Shown here one piece after another: positions 7,722 to 19,332 of a stretch of DNA of 64,000 nt. Source of the stretch: Alloalcanivorax dieselolei B5. GTDB taxonomy: Bacteria > Pseudomonadota > Gammaproteobacteria > Pseudomonadales > Alcanivoracaceae. Made by a program: the position numbers and the translations under genes. The stretch covers positions 1,612,001 through 1,676,000 of the forward strand of contig NC_018691.1 in the NCBI RefSeq assembly GCF_000300005.1. The letters run 5' to 3'. The notes below the pieces were generated by a model. It saw nothing but the letters and a program-made list of their open reading frames with translations. It had not been told where the DNA came from and made no database searches. Each line of letters starts with the position of its first letter. Position 1 is the stretch's first letter.

Positions 7722-8447
7722 ATGGTGGGTCAACTTAGTGAGGATGAGTCAGAGCTTCAGGAAGAGGCGATTGCCTACGCAAGAAAGAATAAGAAGAAGA
7801 TTGGTCGTCGCCTAACGGACACTTCCCGTTTTGTGCCTGAAAAGTCCCCGGTGTCTGTGTTCATGGCGGGCTCTCCTGGGGCGGGGAAGACGGAAGCCTC
7901 CATCGAGTTGCTCGAAAGCGTTAAGGGCGAAGGTGGTGATATTCTGCGTATTGACCCTGACGAGCTTCGTTCCGAGTTGCCGGGTTATTCCGGTGGTAAT
8001 TCCTGGCTCTTCCAGGGCGGAGTCTCGATTCTGGTTGAAAAAGTGATCGACTTGGCTCTGAAGCAACAACAGAGCTTCCTGCTGGATGGCACTTTGGCCA
8101 GATATGATGTCGCCAGGCGAAACGTTGAACGTTGTTTGAGAAAAGGCCGTTTCGTACAGATCCTGTATGTCTACCAGGAGCCCATACTGGCTTGGGATTT
8201 CGTTCAGGCGCGGGAGGCCAGGGAAGGTCGACGAATACTGCCGGAAGACTTTGCAGATCAATACTTTACGGCTCGTGAAGTGGTGAATCGGCTTAAGGAT
8301 GAGTATCTCGATATCCGGGTGGATTTACTGTTGAAGAACCGAGATGGCTCCCACCGGTTTTACAAAGCCAACGTGGAGCGAGTTGACAATTATATTCCCG
8401 AGAAATACACTCGCGCGGACCTTGAGCGGATGCTCGGACTGGATTAG
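7722..8447 (+). CDS. Zeta toxin family kinase
   Basis: 241 residues. Zeta/PezT toxins phosphorylate UDP-N-acetylglucosamine-type sugars and block wall synthesis. The P-loop VFMAGSPGAGKTEASIELL is at about residues 46-64, followed by ILRIDPDELRSELPGY with the catalytic Asp region, and FLLDGTLARYDVARRNV with a substrate-site Asp. I prefer the ATG at 7722 (ggagg ten bases upstream) over the in-frame ATG at 7677, which lacks one. No epsilon-type antitoxin gene precedes it. A 52-residue gene follows nine bases after the stop and a strong terminator closes the pair. Confidence 0.85.
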   Translation: MVGQLSEDESELQEEAIAYARKNKKKIGRRLTDTSRFVPEKSPVSVFMAGSPGAGKTEASIELLESVKGEGGDILRIDPDELRSELPGYSGGNSWLFQGGVSILVEKVIDLALKQQQSFLLDGTLARYDVARRNVERCLRKGRFVQILYVYQEPILAWDFVQAREAREGRRILPEDFADQYFTAREVVNRLKDEYLDIRVDLLLKNRDGSHRFYKANVERVDNYIPEKYTRADLERMLGLD

Positions 8448-8456
8448 GGTGGAAAC

Positions 8457-8615
8457 ATGCTGAAGAAATCGCCCCCCGTCGTGGAATCGACCCCGTTTTC
8501 TGATTTCATCCGAAACGCCTCCTCCGCGGAGCGTAAACGGGTGTATGGCCGTGTGCTCAAACGGGCATCCGAACGGCAGAATCGCCTTGTAGGGGAAGCC
8601 AGCAAGGCAGGGTGA
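8457..8615 (+). CDS. 52-residue protein downstream of zeta, possible partner/antitoxin
   Basis: Small gene starting ATG nine bases after the zeta stop, with agggtgg as ribosome site. The product starts MLKKSPPVV, has a central segment FSDFIRNASSAERKRVYGR and ends with a basic helix; most of it should be helical and positively charged. I recall similar FxxFIRNAS..EK..VY small proteins next to zeta-type kinases, but cannot verify this here. The position in a closed two-gene unit ending at the 8643 terminator suggests a joint function, either as an unusual downstream antitoxin or an accessory factor. Confidence 0.6.
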   Translation: MLKKSPPVVESTPFSDFIRNASSAERKRVYGRVLKRASERQNRLVGEASKAG

Positions 8616-8642
8616 TAAGCGTTCAGGTTTGTAGATAAAGAA

Positions 8643-8670
8643 AACCCCGGTGGATAACCGGGGTTTTTTT
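8643..8670 (+). terminator. Rho-independent terminator of the zeta unit
   Basis: Stem aaccccgg/ccggggtt with a 7-base loop, followed by a run of seven T in total. It ends the zeta plus small-gene transcript. Confidence 0.88.
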
Positions 8671-8678
8671 GTGACCAC

Positions 8679-8707
8679 CGTCCATGGCGGCCACCCTTCG
8701 GGCCGTC
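8679..8707. repeat. 29-bp dispersed repeat just after a terminator
   Basis: This 29-base stretch recurs at 56232-56260 with one difference (gcggcc against gcggtc). Both copies lie about ten bases beyond the T-run of a Rho-independent terminator. Its function is unknown; no reading frame is conserved. Confidence 0.6.
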
Positions 8708-8721
8708 ACTCTCGTGACGTC

Positions 8722-8745
8722 AAAAATCGCTCCCGGCGATTTTTT
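8722..8745. terminator. Bidirectional terminator-like hairpin
   Basis: Stem aaaaatcgc/gcgattttt with a 5-base loop and T-rich tail in both directions. It lies between the convergent zeta unit and fadA and can serve either strand. Confidence 0.65.
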
Positions 8746-8780
8746 GTTTCCAATCTCGTTCTTGGCAGGCAAGACCCGAA

Positions 8781-8807
8781 ATACCTCGCCCTGAGAGGGC
8801 GAGGTAT
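8781..8807. terminator. Strong 12-bp hairpin downstream of fadA
   Basis: Perfect arms atacctcgccct and agggcgaggtat around a 3-base loop. It has no long T-run, so it may protect the fadBA 3' end or pause polymerase rather than terminate alone. Confidence 0.55.
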
Positions 8808-8846
8808 TCCCCCCAGAAAAGAGGGGGTCTCTAGAGTGGTTAGGAC

Positions 8847-12194
<3,348 letters not shown>

Positions 12195-12282
12195 AAGATT
12201 GCTCTCCAGTCCCAAAGTCCGCGGCGTGTCGCCGCATTTGGTGAGCCTGCTTCCGCCTCCGTGGAGGCCCGTGTGCCAGCAC

Positions 12283-12298
12283 GTGAGTAAACACTCAC
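12283..12298 (-). promoter_or_regulatory. Candidate operator upstream of fadBA
   Basis: gtgagtaaacactcac is a 16-bp inverted repeat (6-bp perfect arms, 4-bp centre), 89 bases upstream of the fadB start. Fatty-acid regulators such as PsrA/FadR bind short palindromes at fad promoters. The match here is by position and symmetry only, so the regulator is not identified. Confidence 0.42.
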
Positions 12299-12430
12299 AT
12301 GAATGGCGAAACCGATTAAGGGGCGCCAAGTATAAGAAAGCGAAGGCGGTTTATTTAGCCTCTTTTGTGACTTTATGGTCGGCCACCGTGTTGTCATCGG
12401 TTCCACCAACGCCCTGGCCCTGTAAATGCA

Positions 12431-12462
12431 TTGACCCAGTATACCCGTCGACCCTGTATACT
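12431..12462 (+). promoter_or_regulatory. Candidate recJ promoter
   Basis: TTGACC (12431-12436) and TATACT (12457-12462) lie upstream of recJ, with a long 20-base spacer; TGTATA two bases earlier gives 18. The rest of the 304-base gap between fadB and recJ shows no gene. Confidence 0.38.
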
Positions 12463-12498
12463 CAGCCCCCGCTTCAAATTGATGAAAGGTTGTCCGCC

Positions 12499-14196
12499 GT
12501 GGTCCGTGCTTTCCCCACCATTCGCCGCCGTCATGTGGAAATCCCCGCCGGGCTGGCCGAGGTGCCGCCGTTGCTGGCACGAATCCTGGCGGCGCGGGGT
12601 ATGAGCGGCGCCGAGGAGCTGGACCTGAGCCTGAACCGCCTGCCGCACCCGCGTCAATTCGGTGGTCTGGAGCAGGCGGTGGCGCTGCTGCTGCAAGCGC
12701 GGCGCGAGCATTGGCGGGTGTGCGTGGTGGGCGATTACGACGCCGACGGCGCCACCGCCACCGCCCTGATGGTAAAGGGCCTGCAACAGCTCGGCTTCGT
12801 CCGTCCCGACTATTTGGTGCCGGACCGCTTCGAGTACGGCTACGGCCTGTCGCCGGCCATTGTCGACCTGGCCCGGGAGCGTTACCAGCCGGATTTGTTG
12901 ATCACCGTGGACAACGGCATCGCCAGCATCGATGGCGTGGCGGCGGCCCGGGCCGCCGGTCTGCGTGTGCTGATCACCGACCACCATTTGCCTGGCGACA
13001 CGCTTCCCGACGCCGACGCCATTCTCAACCCCCGTCTCTGCGACGAGGGCTTTCCCGCCGCCAACCTGGCCGGTGTTGGCGTGGCCTTCTATGTGTTGAT
13101 GGCGTTGCAGAGCGCGCTGGAATTGCGCGGCCGGGTGGTGGACCTGCTCGATCTGGTGGCGCTGGGCACGGTGGCGGATGTGGTGGTGCTGGACGGCGCC
13201 AACCGCATTCTGGTGGAGCAGGGGCTGCGCCGTCTGCGCGCCGGCCAGGGCTCACCGGGGGTGCGTGCGCTGCTGAGGGTGGCGGGCCGTGATCCCGCGC
13301 GAGTCGTGGCCGCCGATCTGGGCTTCGCCGCCGGGCCGCGCCTCAATGCCGCCGGGCGCCTCTCGGACATGAGCCACGGCATCGAGTGTCTGCTGGCGGA
13401 GAGCGACGCGGAGGCCGAGCGGCACGCCCAGGAGCTGGACACCATCAATCGAGAGCGGCGCGGCATTGAGCAGGGCATGCGCGAGGCCGCCATGGCCGAG
13501 GTGGCACGGCTCACCGGACCGACGCCGGCGGCGCTGTGCCTGCATGGTGACGACTGGCACGAAGGGGTGGTGGGCATTCTCGCCTCGCGGGTCAAGGAGG
13601 CGCTGAACCGGCCGGTGATCGCCTTTGCTCCGGCCCGGCAGCAGGGGCTGCTGAAGGGCTCCGGCCGTTCCATTCCCGGCCTGCATCTGCGCGATGTGCT
13701 GGACGCGGTGGCCACCGGCCATCCCGGTCTGCTGCAGAAGTTCGGCGGCCACGCCATGGCCGCCGGGTTGACCCTGGAACGCCGCTATCTGGCCGAGTTC
13801 ACCGAGGCGTTCCAGGCGGCGGTGACGGCCCAGGCCGACGAGGATGTGTTTCTGGACGTTATCGACACCGATGGCGAGCTGGGCGAGGTGGATATCACTC
13901 TGGCCAACGCTGAACTGCTCAGCCACCGTTTCCCCTGGGGCCAGGGGTTCCCGCCGCCGCGTTTCGACGGGGTGTTCGAGGTGCTTAACCACCGGGTGGT
14001 GGGGGAGCGCCACCTCAAGCTGACCCTGGGGTTGCCGGACGTGGGCGCGGCGGTGGACGGTATTTTCTTCAACGCGCCGGTGGCGGACCTGCCCACCCGG
14101 ATTCAGCGGGTGGAGGGCATCTACCGGCTGGAAGTGAATGAATTCCGCGGCCAGCGCAATCCGCAGCTGTTGTTTGAGTATTTGCAGGTGGTGTGA
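12499..14196 (+). CDS. recJ: Single-stranded-DNA-specific exonuclease RecJ
   Basis: 565 residues from GTG 12499 (gaaagg nine bases before); the open frame extends much further upstream but only as noise. RecJ degrades single-stranded DNA 5' to 3' in RecF-pathway recombination and mismatch repair. DHH-superfamily motifs are clear: VCVVGDYDADGATATALM (about residue 78), ITVDNG, VLITDHHLPGD with the DHH triad, and the DHHA1-like FGGHAMAAGLTL (about 415). The C-terminal OB-like part ends QRNPQLLFEYLQVV. It is monocistronic and divergent from fadBA. Confidence 0.96.
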   Translation: MVRAFPTIRRRHVEIPAGLAEVPPLLARILAARGMSGAEELDLSLNRLPHPRQFGGLEQAVALLLQARREHWRVCVVGDYDADGATATALMVKGLQQLGFVRPDYLVPDRFEYGYGLSPAIVDLARERYQPDLLITVDNGIASIDGVAAARAAGLRVLITDHHLPGDTLPDADAILNPRLCDEGFPAANLAGVGVAFYVLMALQSALELRGRVVDLLDLVALGTVADVVVLDGANRILVEQGLRRLRAGQGSPGVRALLRVAGRDPARVVAADLGFAAGPRLNAAGRLSDMSHGIECLLAESDAEAERHAQELDTINRERRGIEQGMREAAMAEVARLTGPTPAALCLHGDDWHEGVVGILASRVKEALNRPVIAFAPARQQGLLKGSGRSIPGLHLRDVLDAVATGHPGLLQKFGGHAMAAGLTLERRYLAEFTEAFQAAVTAQADEDVFLDVIDTDGELGEVDITLANAELLSHRFPWGQGFPPPRFDGVFEVLNHRVVGERHLKLTLGLPDVGAAVDGIFFNAPVADLPTRIQRVEGIYRLEVNEFRGQRNPQLLFEYLQVV

Positions 14197-14203
14197 AAAG
14201 GCG

Positions 14204-14281
14204 CTTGCACGCAGCACGCTCGCACGCGAATGAGGAGGCGGCCATTGGCCGCGCCTTCAATAAAGGACAAGGCGTTGACTG
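14204..14281. repeat. Dispersed ~78-bp repeat, copy 1
   Basis: It shares gcacgcgaatgaggaggcgg, a short ggcc palindrome and a downstream gcgttgac with the sequence at 39417-39492. Both copies adjoin the cacgcaa/gtgttgcg type of simple repeat and lie just after or before a chromosomal gene end. It is non-coding. Confidence 0.55.
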
Positions 14282-14310
14282 AGAGAAAGAGGCCACAACG
14301 CTTTTCGCTG

Positions 14311-14345
14311 CGTGTTGCGTGTTGCGTGTTGCGTGTTGCGTGTTG
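14311..14345 (+). repeat. Tandem heptamer array (cgtgttg x5)
   Basis: Five exact head-to-tail copies of cgtgttg. The reverse complement of the same heptamer is repeated six times at 14825-14866, so the two arrays bracket the gene at 14530 as inverted repeats. The remaining 14346-14529 holds GC-rich inverted segments such as ggccggcc-like and ccggcccaaaaggccgg, but no gene. Confidence 0.85.
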
Positions 14346-14529
14346 CGTTTCAGGTGTCTCCCCCCGGGGACTTTGCTAGCATTGCTCTTCGCGCCTGACC
14401 GCGCCTTAACGATTGCGCGCCCCGCCGCCTTCGCGGCTTGGCGCTAACGCCGGCCCAAAAGGCCGGATTGACCATCCCCCGGCGGCTATCGCCATCCCGG
14501 GGAGCAGCGACCCTTAACGGAGGGGAGAC

Positions 14530-14814
14530 ATGAAAACAATTCACAAGCATCGCCTGGACATCTCGAGCCAGGTGCAGGAGCTGCGTTTGCCCGAGGACGG
14601 CACCGTTCTGCGGGTGGACTACGTGGCCCAGGAAGCCTTGATTTATATGTGGGTGGAAGTGGACGCCGACACCGTCATCGACACGCCGAAGGAAACCCGG
14701 CGCTTCAAGGTGTTCGCCACCGGCAGCGGCATTCCCGACAACGCCCGTTATATCGGCACCACCCTGGATACCCTCAAACCGGAGGCGTATCACGTTTTTG
14801 AGTTGAAGGATTAG
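14530..14814 (+). CDS. Small DUF7352-like protein
   Basis: 94 residues beginning MKTIHKHRLDIS and ending EAYHVFELKD. The spacing and the blocks RRFKVFATGSGIP and ARYIGTTLD agree with the small DUF7352 family, often found in phages and mobile DNA; the function is unknown. A good ribosome site (acggaggggagac) precedes the ATG. It is bracketed by inverted heptamer arrays and unrelated to recJ or prfB, and looks like an insertion between them. The family call is from memory of the pattern, not a search. Confidence 0.62.
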   Translation: MKTIHKHRLDISSQVQELRLPEDGTVLRVDYVAQEALIYMWVEVDADTVIDTPKETRRFKVFATGSGIPDNARYIGTTLDTLKPEAYHVFELKD

Positions 14815-14824
14815 ACGACGCTTA

Positions 14825-14866
14825 CACGCAACACGCAACACGCAACACGCAACACGCAACACGCAA
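14825..14866 (+). repeat. Tandem heptamer array (cacgcaa x6), inverted relative to 14311
   Basis: Six exact copies of cacgcaa. The first 18 bases of this block (14819-14836) are also an exact inverted copy of 14981-14998, so the gap between the small gene and prfB contains a second inverted pair about 145 bases apart. 14867-15078 otherwise holds no gene. Confidence 0.85.
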
Positions 14867-15078
14867 CACGCTGGCACGCAAAGACAGGAGCCCGGCTGAT
14901 GGTAGGCATCATGGTGATTCACTTTCCCGGGTAATCCGGCCTTTCCAACAGGCCCCGGGGCCGGCAAGTATGGCGTGCCGGCGTGTTGCGTGTAAGCGTG
15001 CCCCTCGTCAGTCGCCCCACAAACCGCTAAAATCACCGCCTTTCCCCATTCATTTGAGACGATTCGAGTAGACGCCTT

Positions 15079-16198
15079 ATGGAAGTCAATCCGCTGCGTA
15101 CGCACCTTGCCGACCTGTCCGAGCGCGTGGAAGCGCTTAGGGGGTATCTTTGACTACGCTGTAAAAAGCGAGCGACTGGTCGAAGTAGAAAGGGAACTGG
15201 CCACCCCGGACGTGTGGAACGAGCCGGAGCGGGCCCAGGCCCTGGGCAAGGAGCGGGCGCAACTGGAGCTGGTGGTGAAGACCCTCGACGAGGCCGGTCA
15301 GGGCATCACCGACACCGGCGACCTGCTGGAACTGGCGGTGGAAGAGGGCGATGAAGACACCGTCCCGGAAGTGGAAGCGGACCTGGAGCGGCTCGAACGG
15401 CTGGTGGCGGATCTGGAATTCCGCCGCATGTTCTCCGGCGAAATGGACGCCAACAACGCCTACCTGGATATTCAGGCCGGATCCGGCGGCACCGAAGCCC
15501 AGGACTGGGCGGAGATGCTGCTGCGCATGTACCTGCGCTGGGGCGAGGCCCACGGCTTCAAGACCTCCCTGGAGGAAGCCTCCGCCGGTGACGTGGCCGG
15601 CATCAAGTCCGCCACGGTGCGTTTCGAAGGGCCCTACGCTTACGGCTGGCTGCGTACCGAAACCGGCGTCCATCGTCTGGTGCGCAAGAGTCCGTTCGAC
15701 TCCGGTGGCCGCCGCCATACGTCGTTCACCTCGGTGTTCGTGGCGCCGGAAGTGGATGACAACATCGACATCGAGATCGACCCGGGCAAGCTGCGCACCG
15801 ACACCTACCGCGCCTCCGGTGCCGGTGGTCAGCACGTTAACCGGACCGACTCCGCGGTACGTCTGACCTACGTGTTCACCGATCCGGATACCGGCCAGGA
15901 ACACACCGTGGTCACCCAGTGCCAGTCCGAACGCAGCCAGCACCAGAACCGGGACAAGGCCACCAAGATGATGATGGCCAAGCTCTACGAACTGGAAATG
16001 CAGAAGCGCAACTCGGCCAAGCAGGCACAGGAAAACGCCAAGTCGGACATTGGCTGGGGCAGCCAGATCCGTTCCTACGTGCTGGACGACGGCCGCATCA
16101 AGGATCTGCGCACCAACGTGGAAAGCCACAATACCCAGCAGGTTCTGGACGGTGATCTGGACCGCTTTATCGAAGCGTCCCTTAAAAGCGGGTTGTAA
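15079..16198 (+). CDS. prfB: Peptide chain release factor 2, with programmed +1 frameshift
   Basis: The ATG at 15079 opens a 24-codon frame that stops at TGA 15151-15153. The stop sits in the classic site agggggtatctttgac: an internal Shine-Dalgarno agggggt, then CTT TGA C. Ribosomes slip +1 and continue GAC TAC GCT from 15152 to 16198, for 372 residues. RF2 releases peptides at UGA and UAA; low RF2 raises slippage, giving autoregulation. The RF2 tripeptide SPF is in [16 protein letters not shown], and the catalytic GGQ in [20 protein letters not shown]. lysS follows 62 bases on, the common prfB-lysS pair. Confidence 0.96.
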
Positions 16199-16260
16199 AG
16201 AGAGACGCGGGCTGTAATACCAGGGTCCGCCGCCGGACCGCGAAACAGGTTAGAGAGATA

Positions 16261-17760
16261 ATGGCTGACGAACAGAACACTCCCAACGGTAGCGCCAACG
16301 ACAGCGCCGATGAAAACCGTCTGATCGCCGAGCGCCGCGCCAAACTGGCGGCCTGGCGCGAACAGGGCGCGGCTTTCCCCAATGACTTCCGCCGTGACGT
16401 GCTGGCCGCCGATCTGCAGGCGCAATACGGTGATCTGAGCAAGGAAGAGCTCGAAGGGCGGGACATCCAGGTGGCGGTGGCCGGCCGCCTGATGCTGGAC
16501 CGCAAGGCGTTCAAAGTGCTGCAGGACATGTCCGGGCGGATCCAGATCTACGCCAGCAAGGACGTGCAAAAAGACACCAAGCACTGGGATCTGGGCGACA
16601 TCGTTGGCGTGCGCGGCAAGCTGTGCAAATCCGGCAAGGGCGATCTGTACGTGATGATGGACGACTACCGTCTGCTCACCAAGGCGCTGCGGCCGCTGCC
16701 GGAAAAACACAAAGGCCTCACCGACACCGAGGCCCGTTATCGTCAGCGTTATGTGGACCTGATCGTCAACGACGACAGCCGCCGCGCTTTCCAGATCCGC
16801 TCGCAAGTGGTGGCCGGTATCCGCAATTATCTGGTGGCGCAGGGCTTCATCGAAGCGGAAACGCCGATGCTGCAAGTGATCCCCGGTGGCGCCACGGCGC
16901 GGCCGTTCATCACCCACCACAACAGCCTGGACCTGGACATGTACCTGCGCATCGCGCCGGAACTGTACCTCAAGCGGCTGGTGGTGGGCGGCTTCGAGAA
17001 GGTGTTCGAGATCAATCGCAACTTCCGAAACGAGGGCCTCTCCACCCGGCATAACCCGGAATTCACCATGCTGGAGTTCTACCAGGCCTACGCCGGCTAC
17101 CAGGACCTCATGGACCTCACCGAGGACATGCTGCGCACCCTGGCGCGGGACGTGCTGGGCACCACCGAGATCCAGTACCAGGGCGAGGTTTATGATTTCG
17201 GCAAGCCGTTCGCGCGGCTGTCGGTGTTCGACTCGATCCTCCAGTTCAACCCGGATATGGACGCCGCCGAGCTGGCCGACGAGCAGGGCGCCCGCCGTAT
17301 CGCCGAAGGGCTGGGCATTCCGCTCAAGCCGATCTGGGGCCTGGGCAAGGTGCAGATCGAGATTTTCGAGAAAACCGTGGAGCACCGGTTGAAGGACCCC
17401 ACCTTCATCACCGACTACCCCACCGAAGTGTCGCCGCTGGCCCGGCGCCGGGATGACAACCCGTTCGTCACCGAACGCTTCGAGTTCTTCGTCGGCGGCC
17501 GCGAGATCGCCAATGGCTTCTCCGAGCTCAACGACGCCGAGGACCAGGCCGAGCGCTTCAAGCAGCAAGTGGCGGAGAAGGAAGCCGGCGACGACGAGGC
17601 CATGTTCTTCGACGAGGACTACATCACCGCCCTGGAGCACGGCCTGCCGCCCACCGCCGGCGAGGGCATCGGCATCGACCGGCTGGTGATGCTGTTCACC
17701 AATTCGCCGTCGATCCGGGATGTGATCCTGTTCCCGCACATGCGGCCCCAGGGGCGTTGA
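16261..17760 (+). CDS. lysS: Lysyl-tRNA synthetase, class II
   Basis: 499 residues. The OB-fold anticodon-binding domain (about 60-170) includes [20 protein letters not shown]. Class II motif 2 appears as [20 protein letters not shown] (about residues 250-270) and motif 3 as [16 protein letters not shown] near the C-terminus. It charges tRNA-Lys in the cytoplasm. The start is at ATG 16261 after gttagagagata. It is probably co-transcribed with prfB. A short cagccagc/ggctggctg hairpin at 17761-17782 follows the stop, without a T-run. Confidence 0.97.
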   Translation: MADEQNTPNGSANDSADENRLIAERRAKLAAWREQGAAFPNDFRRDVLAADLQAQYGDLSKEELEGRDIQVAVAGRLMLDRKAFKVLQDMSGRIQIYASKDVQKDTKHWDLGDIVGVRGKLCKSGKGDLYVMMDDYRLLTKALRPLPEKHKGLTDTEARYRQRYVDLIVNDDSRRAFQIRSQVVAGIRNYLVAQGFIEAETPMLQVIPGGATARPFITHHNSLDLDMYLRIAPELYLKRLVVGGFEKVFEINRNFRNEGLSTRHNPEFTMLEFYQAYAGYQDLMDLTEDMLRTLARDVLGTTEIQYQGEVYDFGKPFARLSVFDSILQFNPDMDAAELADEQGARRIAEGLGIPLKPIWGLGKVQIEIFEKTVEHRLKDPTFITDYPTEVSPLARRRDDNPFVTERFEFFVGGREIANGFSELNDAEDQAERFKQQVAEKEAGDDEAMFFDEDYITALEHGLPPTAGEGIGIDRLVMLFTNSPSIRDVILFPHMRPQGR

Positions 17761-17816
17761 CAGCCAGCGGGGCGGCTGGCTGTGGTCACGAAGCGTTGCA
17801 AAGTGAGGCCTTACTA

Positions 17817-17838
17817 AGCTTACACCTGCTGGTAAGCT
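17817..17838 (+). promoter_or_regulatory. Palindrome upstream of tetR, candidate autoregulatory operator
   Basis: agcttac (17817-17823) and gtaagct (17832-17838) are perfect inverted 7-bp arms around 8 bases, a size typical of TetR-family operators. It ends 36 bases before the preferred start at 17875, which is one reason to prefer that start over 17842. Confidence 0.48.
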
Positions 17839-17874
17839 GGAATGGCCATCATTAGCAGAATAACGAGTCGTCCT

Positions 17875-18543
17875 ATGACCACGACCATTCAATACCAAGG
17901 CCGCAAGGCCCGCCGCGCCGGCAGCGAACAGCGCCGGCGCGCCATTCTCGAGGCTGCCCTGACCATCATCGTCCGCGACGGTATCCGTGCCGTGAGGCAC
18001 CGGGCCGTGGCGCGCGAGGCCGATGTGCCGCTGTCCGCCACCACCTACTATTTCAAGGATATCGGCGATCTGATCGCCGACACCTTCACGCTGTTCGCGG
18101 AACGGGCCCTCAGTGATGTGATCGGGCCGTTCCGGGATCAGGCCTTCGCGCTGATCCGGCAGCTCGACGGCGCGCCGATCAATAACGCCGAGCAAAGGAG
18201 CCAGTTGATTGACCAATTGGCGGATCTGACCACGCGCTTTATCCTTGATGAGCTGCAGAACCGGCGCGAGCACCTGATCGCCGAGCAGGCGTTCCTGCAG
18301 GAAGCGATCCTGGACCAGCGGCTGCGGGAGCTGGCGGACCTTTATTTGCAGCAGCAAACGGATATTCTGGTGGAGGCCTGCCGGGCCTTTGGCTCGGACA
18401 AGCCGCAATTGGACGCGGAACTGATCCACGGCCAGATCATGGTCATCGAGGTGCGTCTGCTGGCGCACCCCGAATGGGTGGACGAGTCGTCCCTGCGTAA
18501 CCGGACACGACATTTATTGGACAGGTTGGTACCCCATGTCTGA
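17875..18543 (+). CDS. TetR family transcriptional regulator
   Basis: 222 residues. The N-terminal HTH reads [20 protein letters not shown], then a recognition segment ending [18 protein letters not shown] (about residues 15-68). The C-terminal ligand domain ends with [17 protein letters not shown] homologous regulator sits next to lysS in Pseudomonas, but its ligand is unknown. An ATG at 17842 would add 11 residues but overlaps the operator region; neither start has a strong ribosome site. The gene overlaps ung by 8 bases. Confidence 0.85.
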   Translation: MTTTIQYQGRKARRAGSEQRRRAILEAALTIIVRDGIRAVRHRAVAREADVPLSATTYYFKDIGDLIADTFTLFAERALSDVIGPFRDQAFALIRQLDGAPINNAEQRSQLIDQLADLTTRFILDELQNRREHLIAEQAFLQEAILDQRLRELADLYLQQQTDILVEACRAFGSDKPQLDAELIHGQIMVIEVRLLAHPEWVDESSLRNRTRHLLDRLVPHV

Positions 18544-19216
18544 CGCCAAGGCCGCCCTGGAACCGGGGTGGATGAACGTCCTCGCGGCGGAGTTCGACAA
18601 GGATTACATGGTGCGTCTGCGGGCGTTCCTGCGTGAGGAAAAGCAAAAAGGCGAGACCGTGTTCCCGCCGGGCCCGGACATCTTCCGGGCCTTCAACGAT
18701 ACCCCCTTCGAGGACGTCAAGGTGGTGATCCTGGGCCAGGATCCGTATCACGGGCCGGGCCAGGCCCACGGCCTGTGTTTCTCGGTGCAGCCGGGCGTGC
18801 GGGTGCCGCCGTCCCTGGTCAATATCTTCAAGGAAATCGAACGGGATCTGGGCATTCCCGCCCCCGATCACGGCAATCTGGAGCCCTGGGCCAAACAGGG
18901 CGTGCTGTTGCTCAACGCGGTGCTTACCGTGCGCGCCGGCCAGGCCGCCTCCCATCAAAAGCAGGGCTGGGAAGAGTTCACCGATCAGGCCATCGACCAC
19001 ATCAACCGCGAGCGCGAGGGCGTGGTCTTCATGCTGTGGGGCAGCTACGCGCAAAAGAAAGGACGCCTGATCGACCGTCGGCGCCACTGCGTGCTGACCG
19101 CGCCGCACCCGTCGCCACTGTCGGCGCATCGCGGTTTTCTCGGGTGCGGCCATTTTTCCCGTGCCAACCAGTATTTGATTCAACAGGGCAAGACCCCGGT
19201 GGATTGGGCCCTTTAA
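18536..19216 (+). CDS. ung: Uracil-DNA glycosylase
   Basis: 226 residues. It removes uracil from DNA, starting base-excision repair. The water-activating loop [20 protein letters not shown] is at about residues 62-81 and the leucine-intercalation motif [20 protein letters not shown] at about residues 184-203. The start overlaps the tetR stop by 8 bases, suggesting co-transcription with the regulator. The adjacent 116 bases to the next gene contain no clear terminator. Confidence 0.96.
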   Translation: MSDAKAALEPGWMNVLAAEFDKDYMVRLRAFLREEKQKGETVFPPGPDIFRAFNDTPFEDVKVVILGQDPYHGPGQAHGLCFSVQPGVRVPPSLVNIFKEIERDLGIPAPDHGNLEPWAKQGVLLLNAVLTVRAGQAASHQKQGWEEFTDQAIDHINREREGVVFMLWGSYAQKKGRLIDRRRHCVLTAPHPSPLSAHRGFLGCGHFSRANQYLIQQGKTPVDWAL

Positions 19217-19332
19217 CGGCTTTTTGCAACACCCGGGGGCTTTCCATGGTTTGATACTTTTCAGATCGACGGTTTCTCCAATCGATTCTTTTTCTATCGG
19301 GATTTCTATCGGAAAAAGGAGCCCGTGCCGGC

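Noticed and set aside
14311-14866. CRISPR array
   Set aside because: The units are 7 bases, contiguous and without spacers, and no cas gene is nearby.
15151-15153. Nonsense mutation in prfB
   Set aside because: The stop is within the canonical programmed-frameshift site, so the gene is intact.
16075-18513. 812-codon antisense frame across lysS and tetR
   Set aside because: It spans two certain genes and has no ribosome site or recognisable domain.
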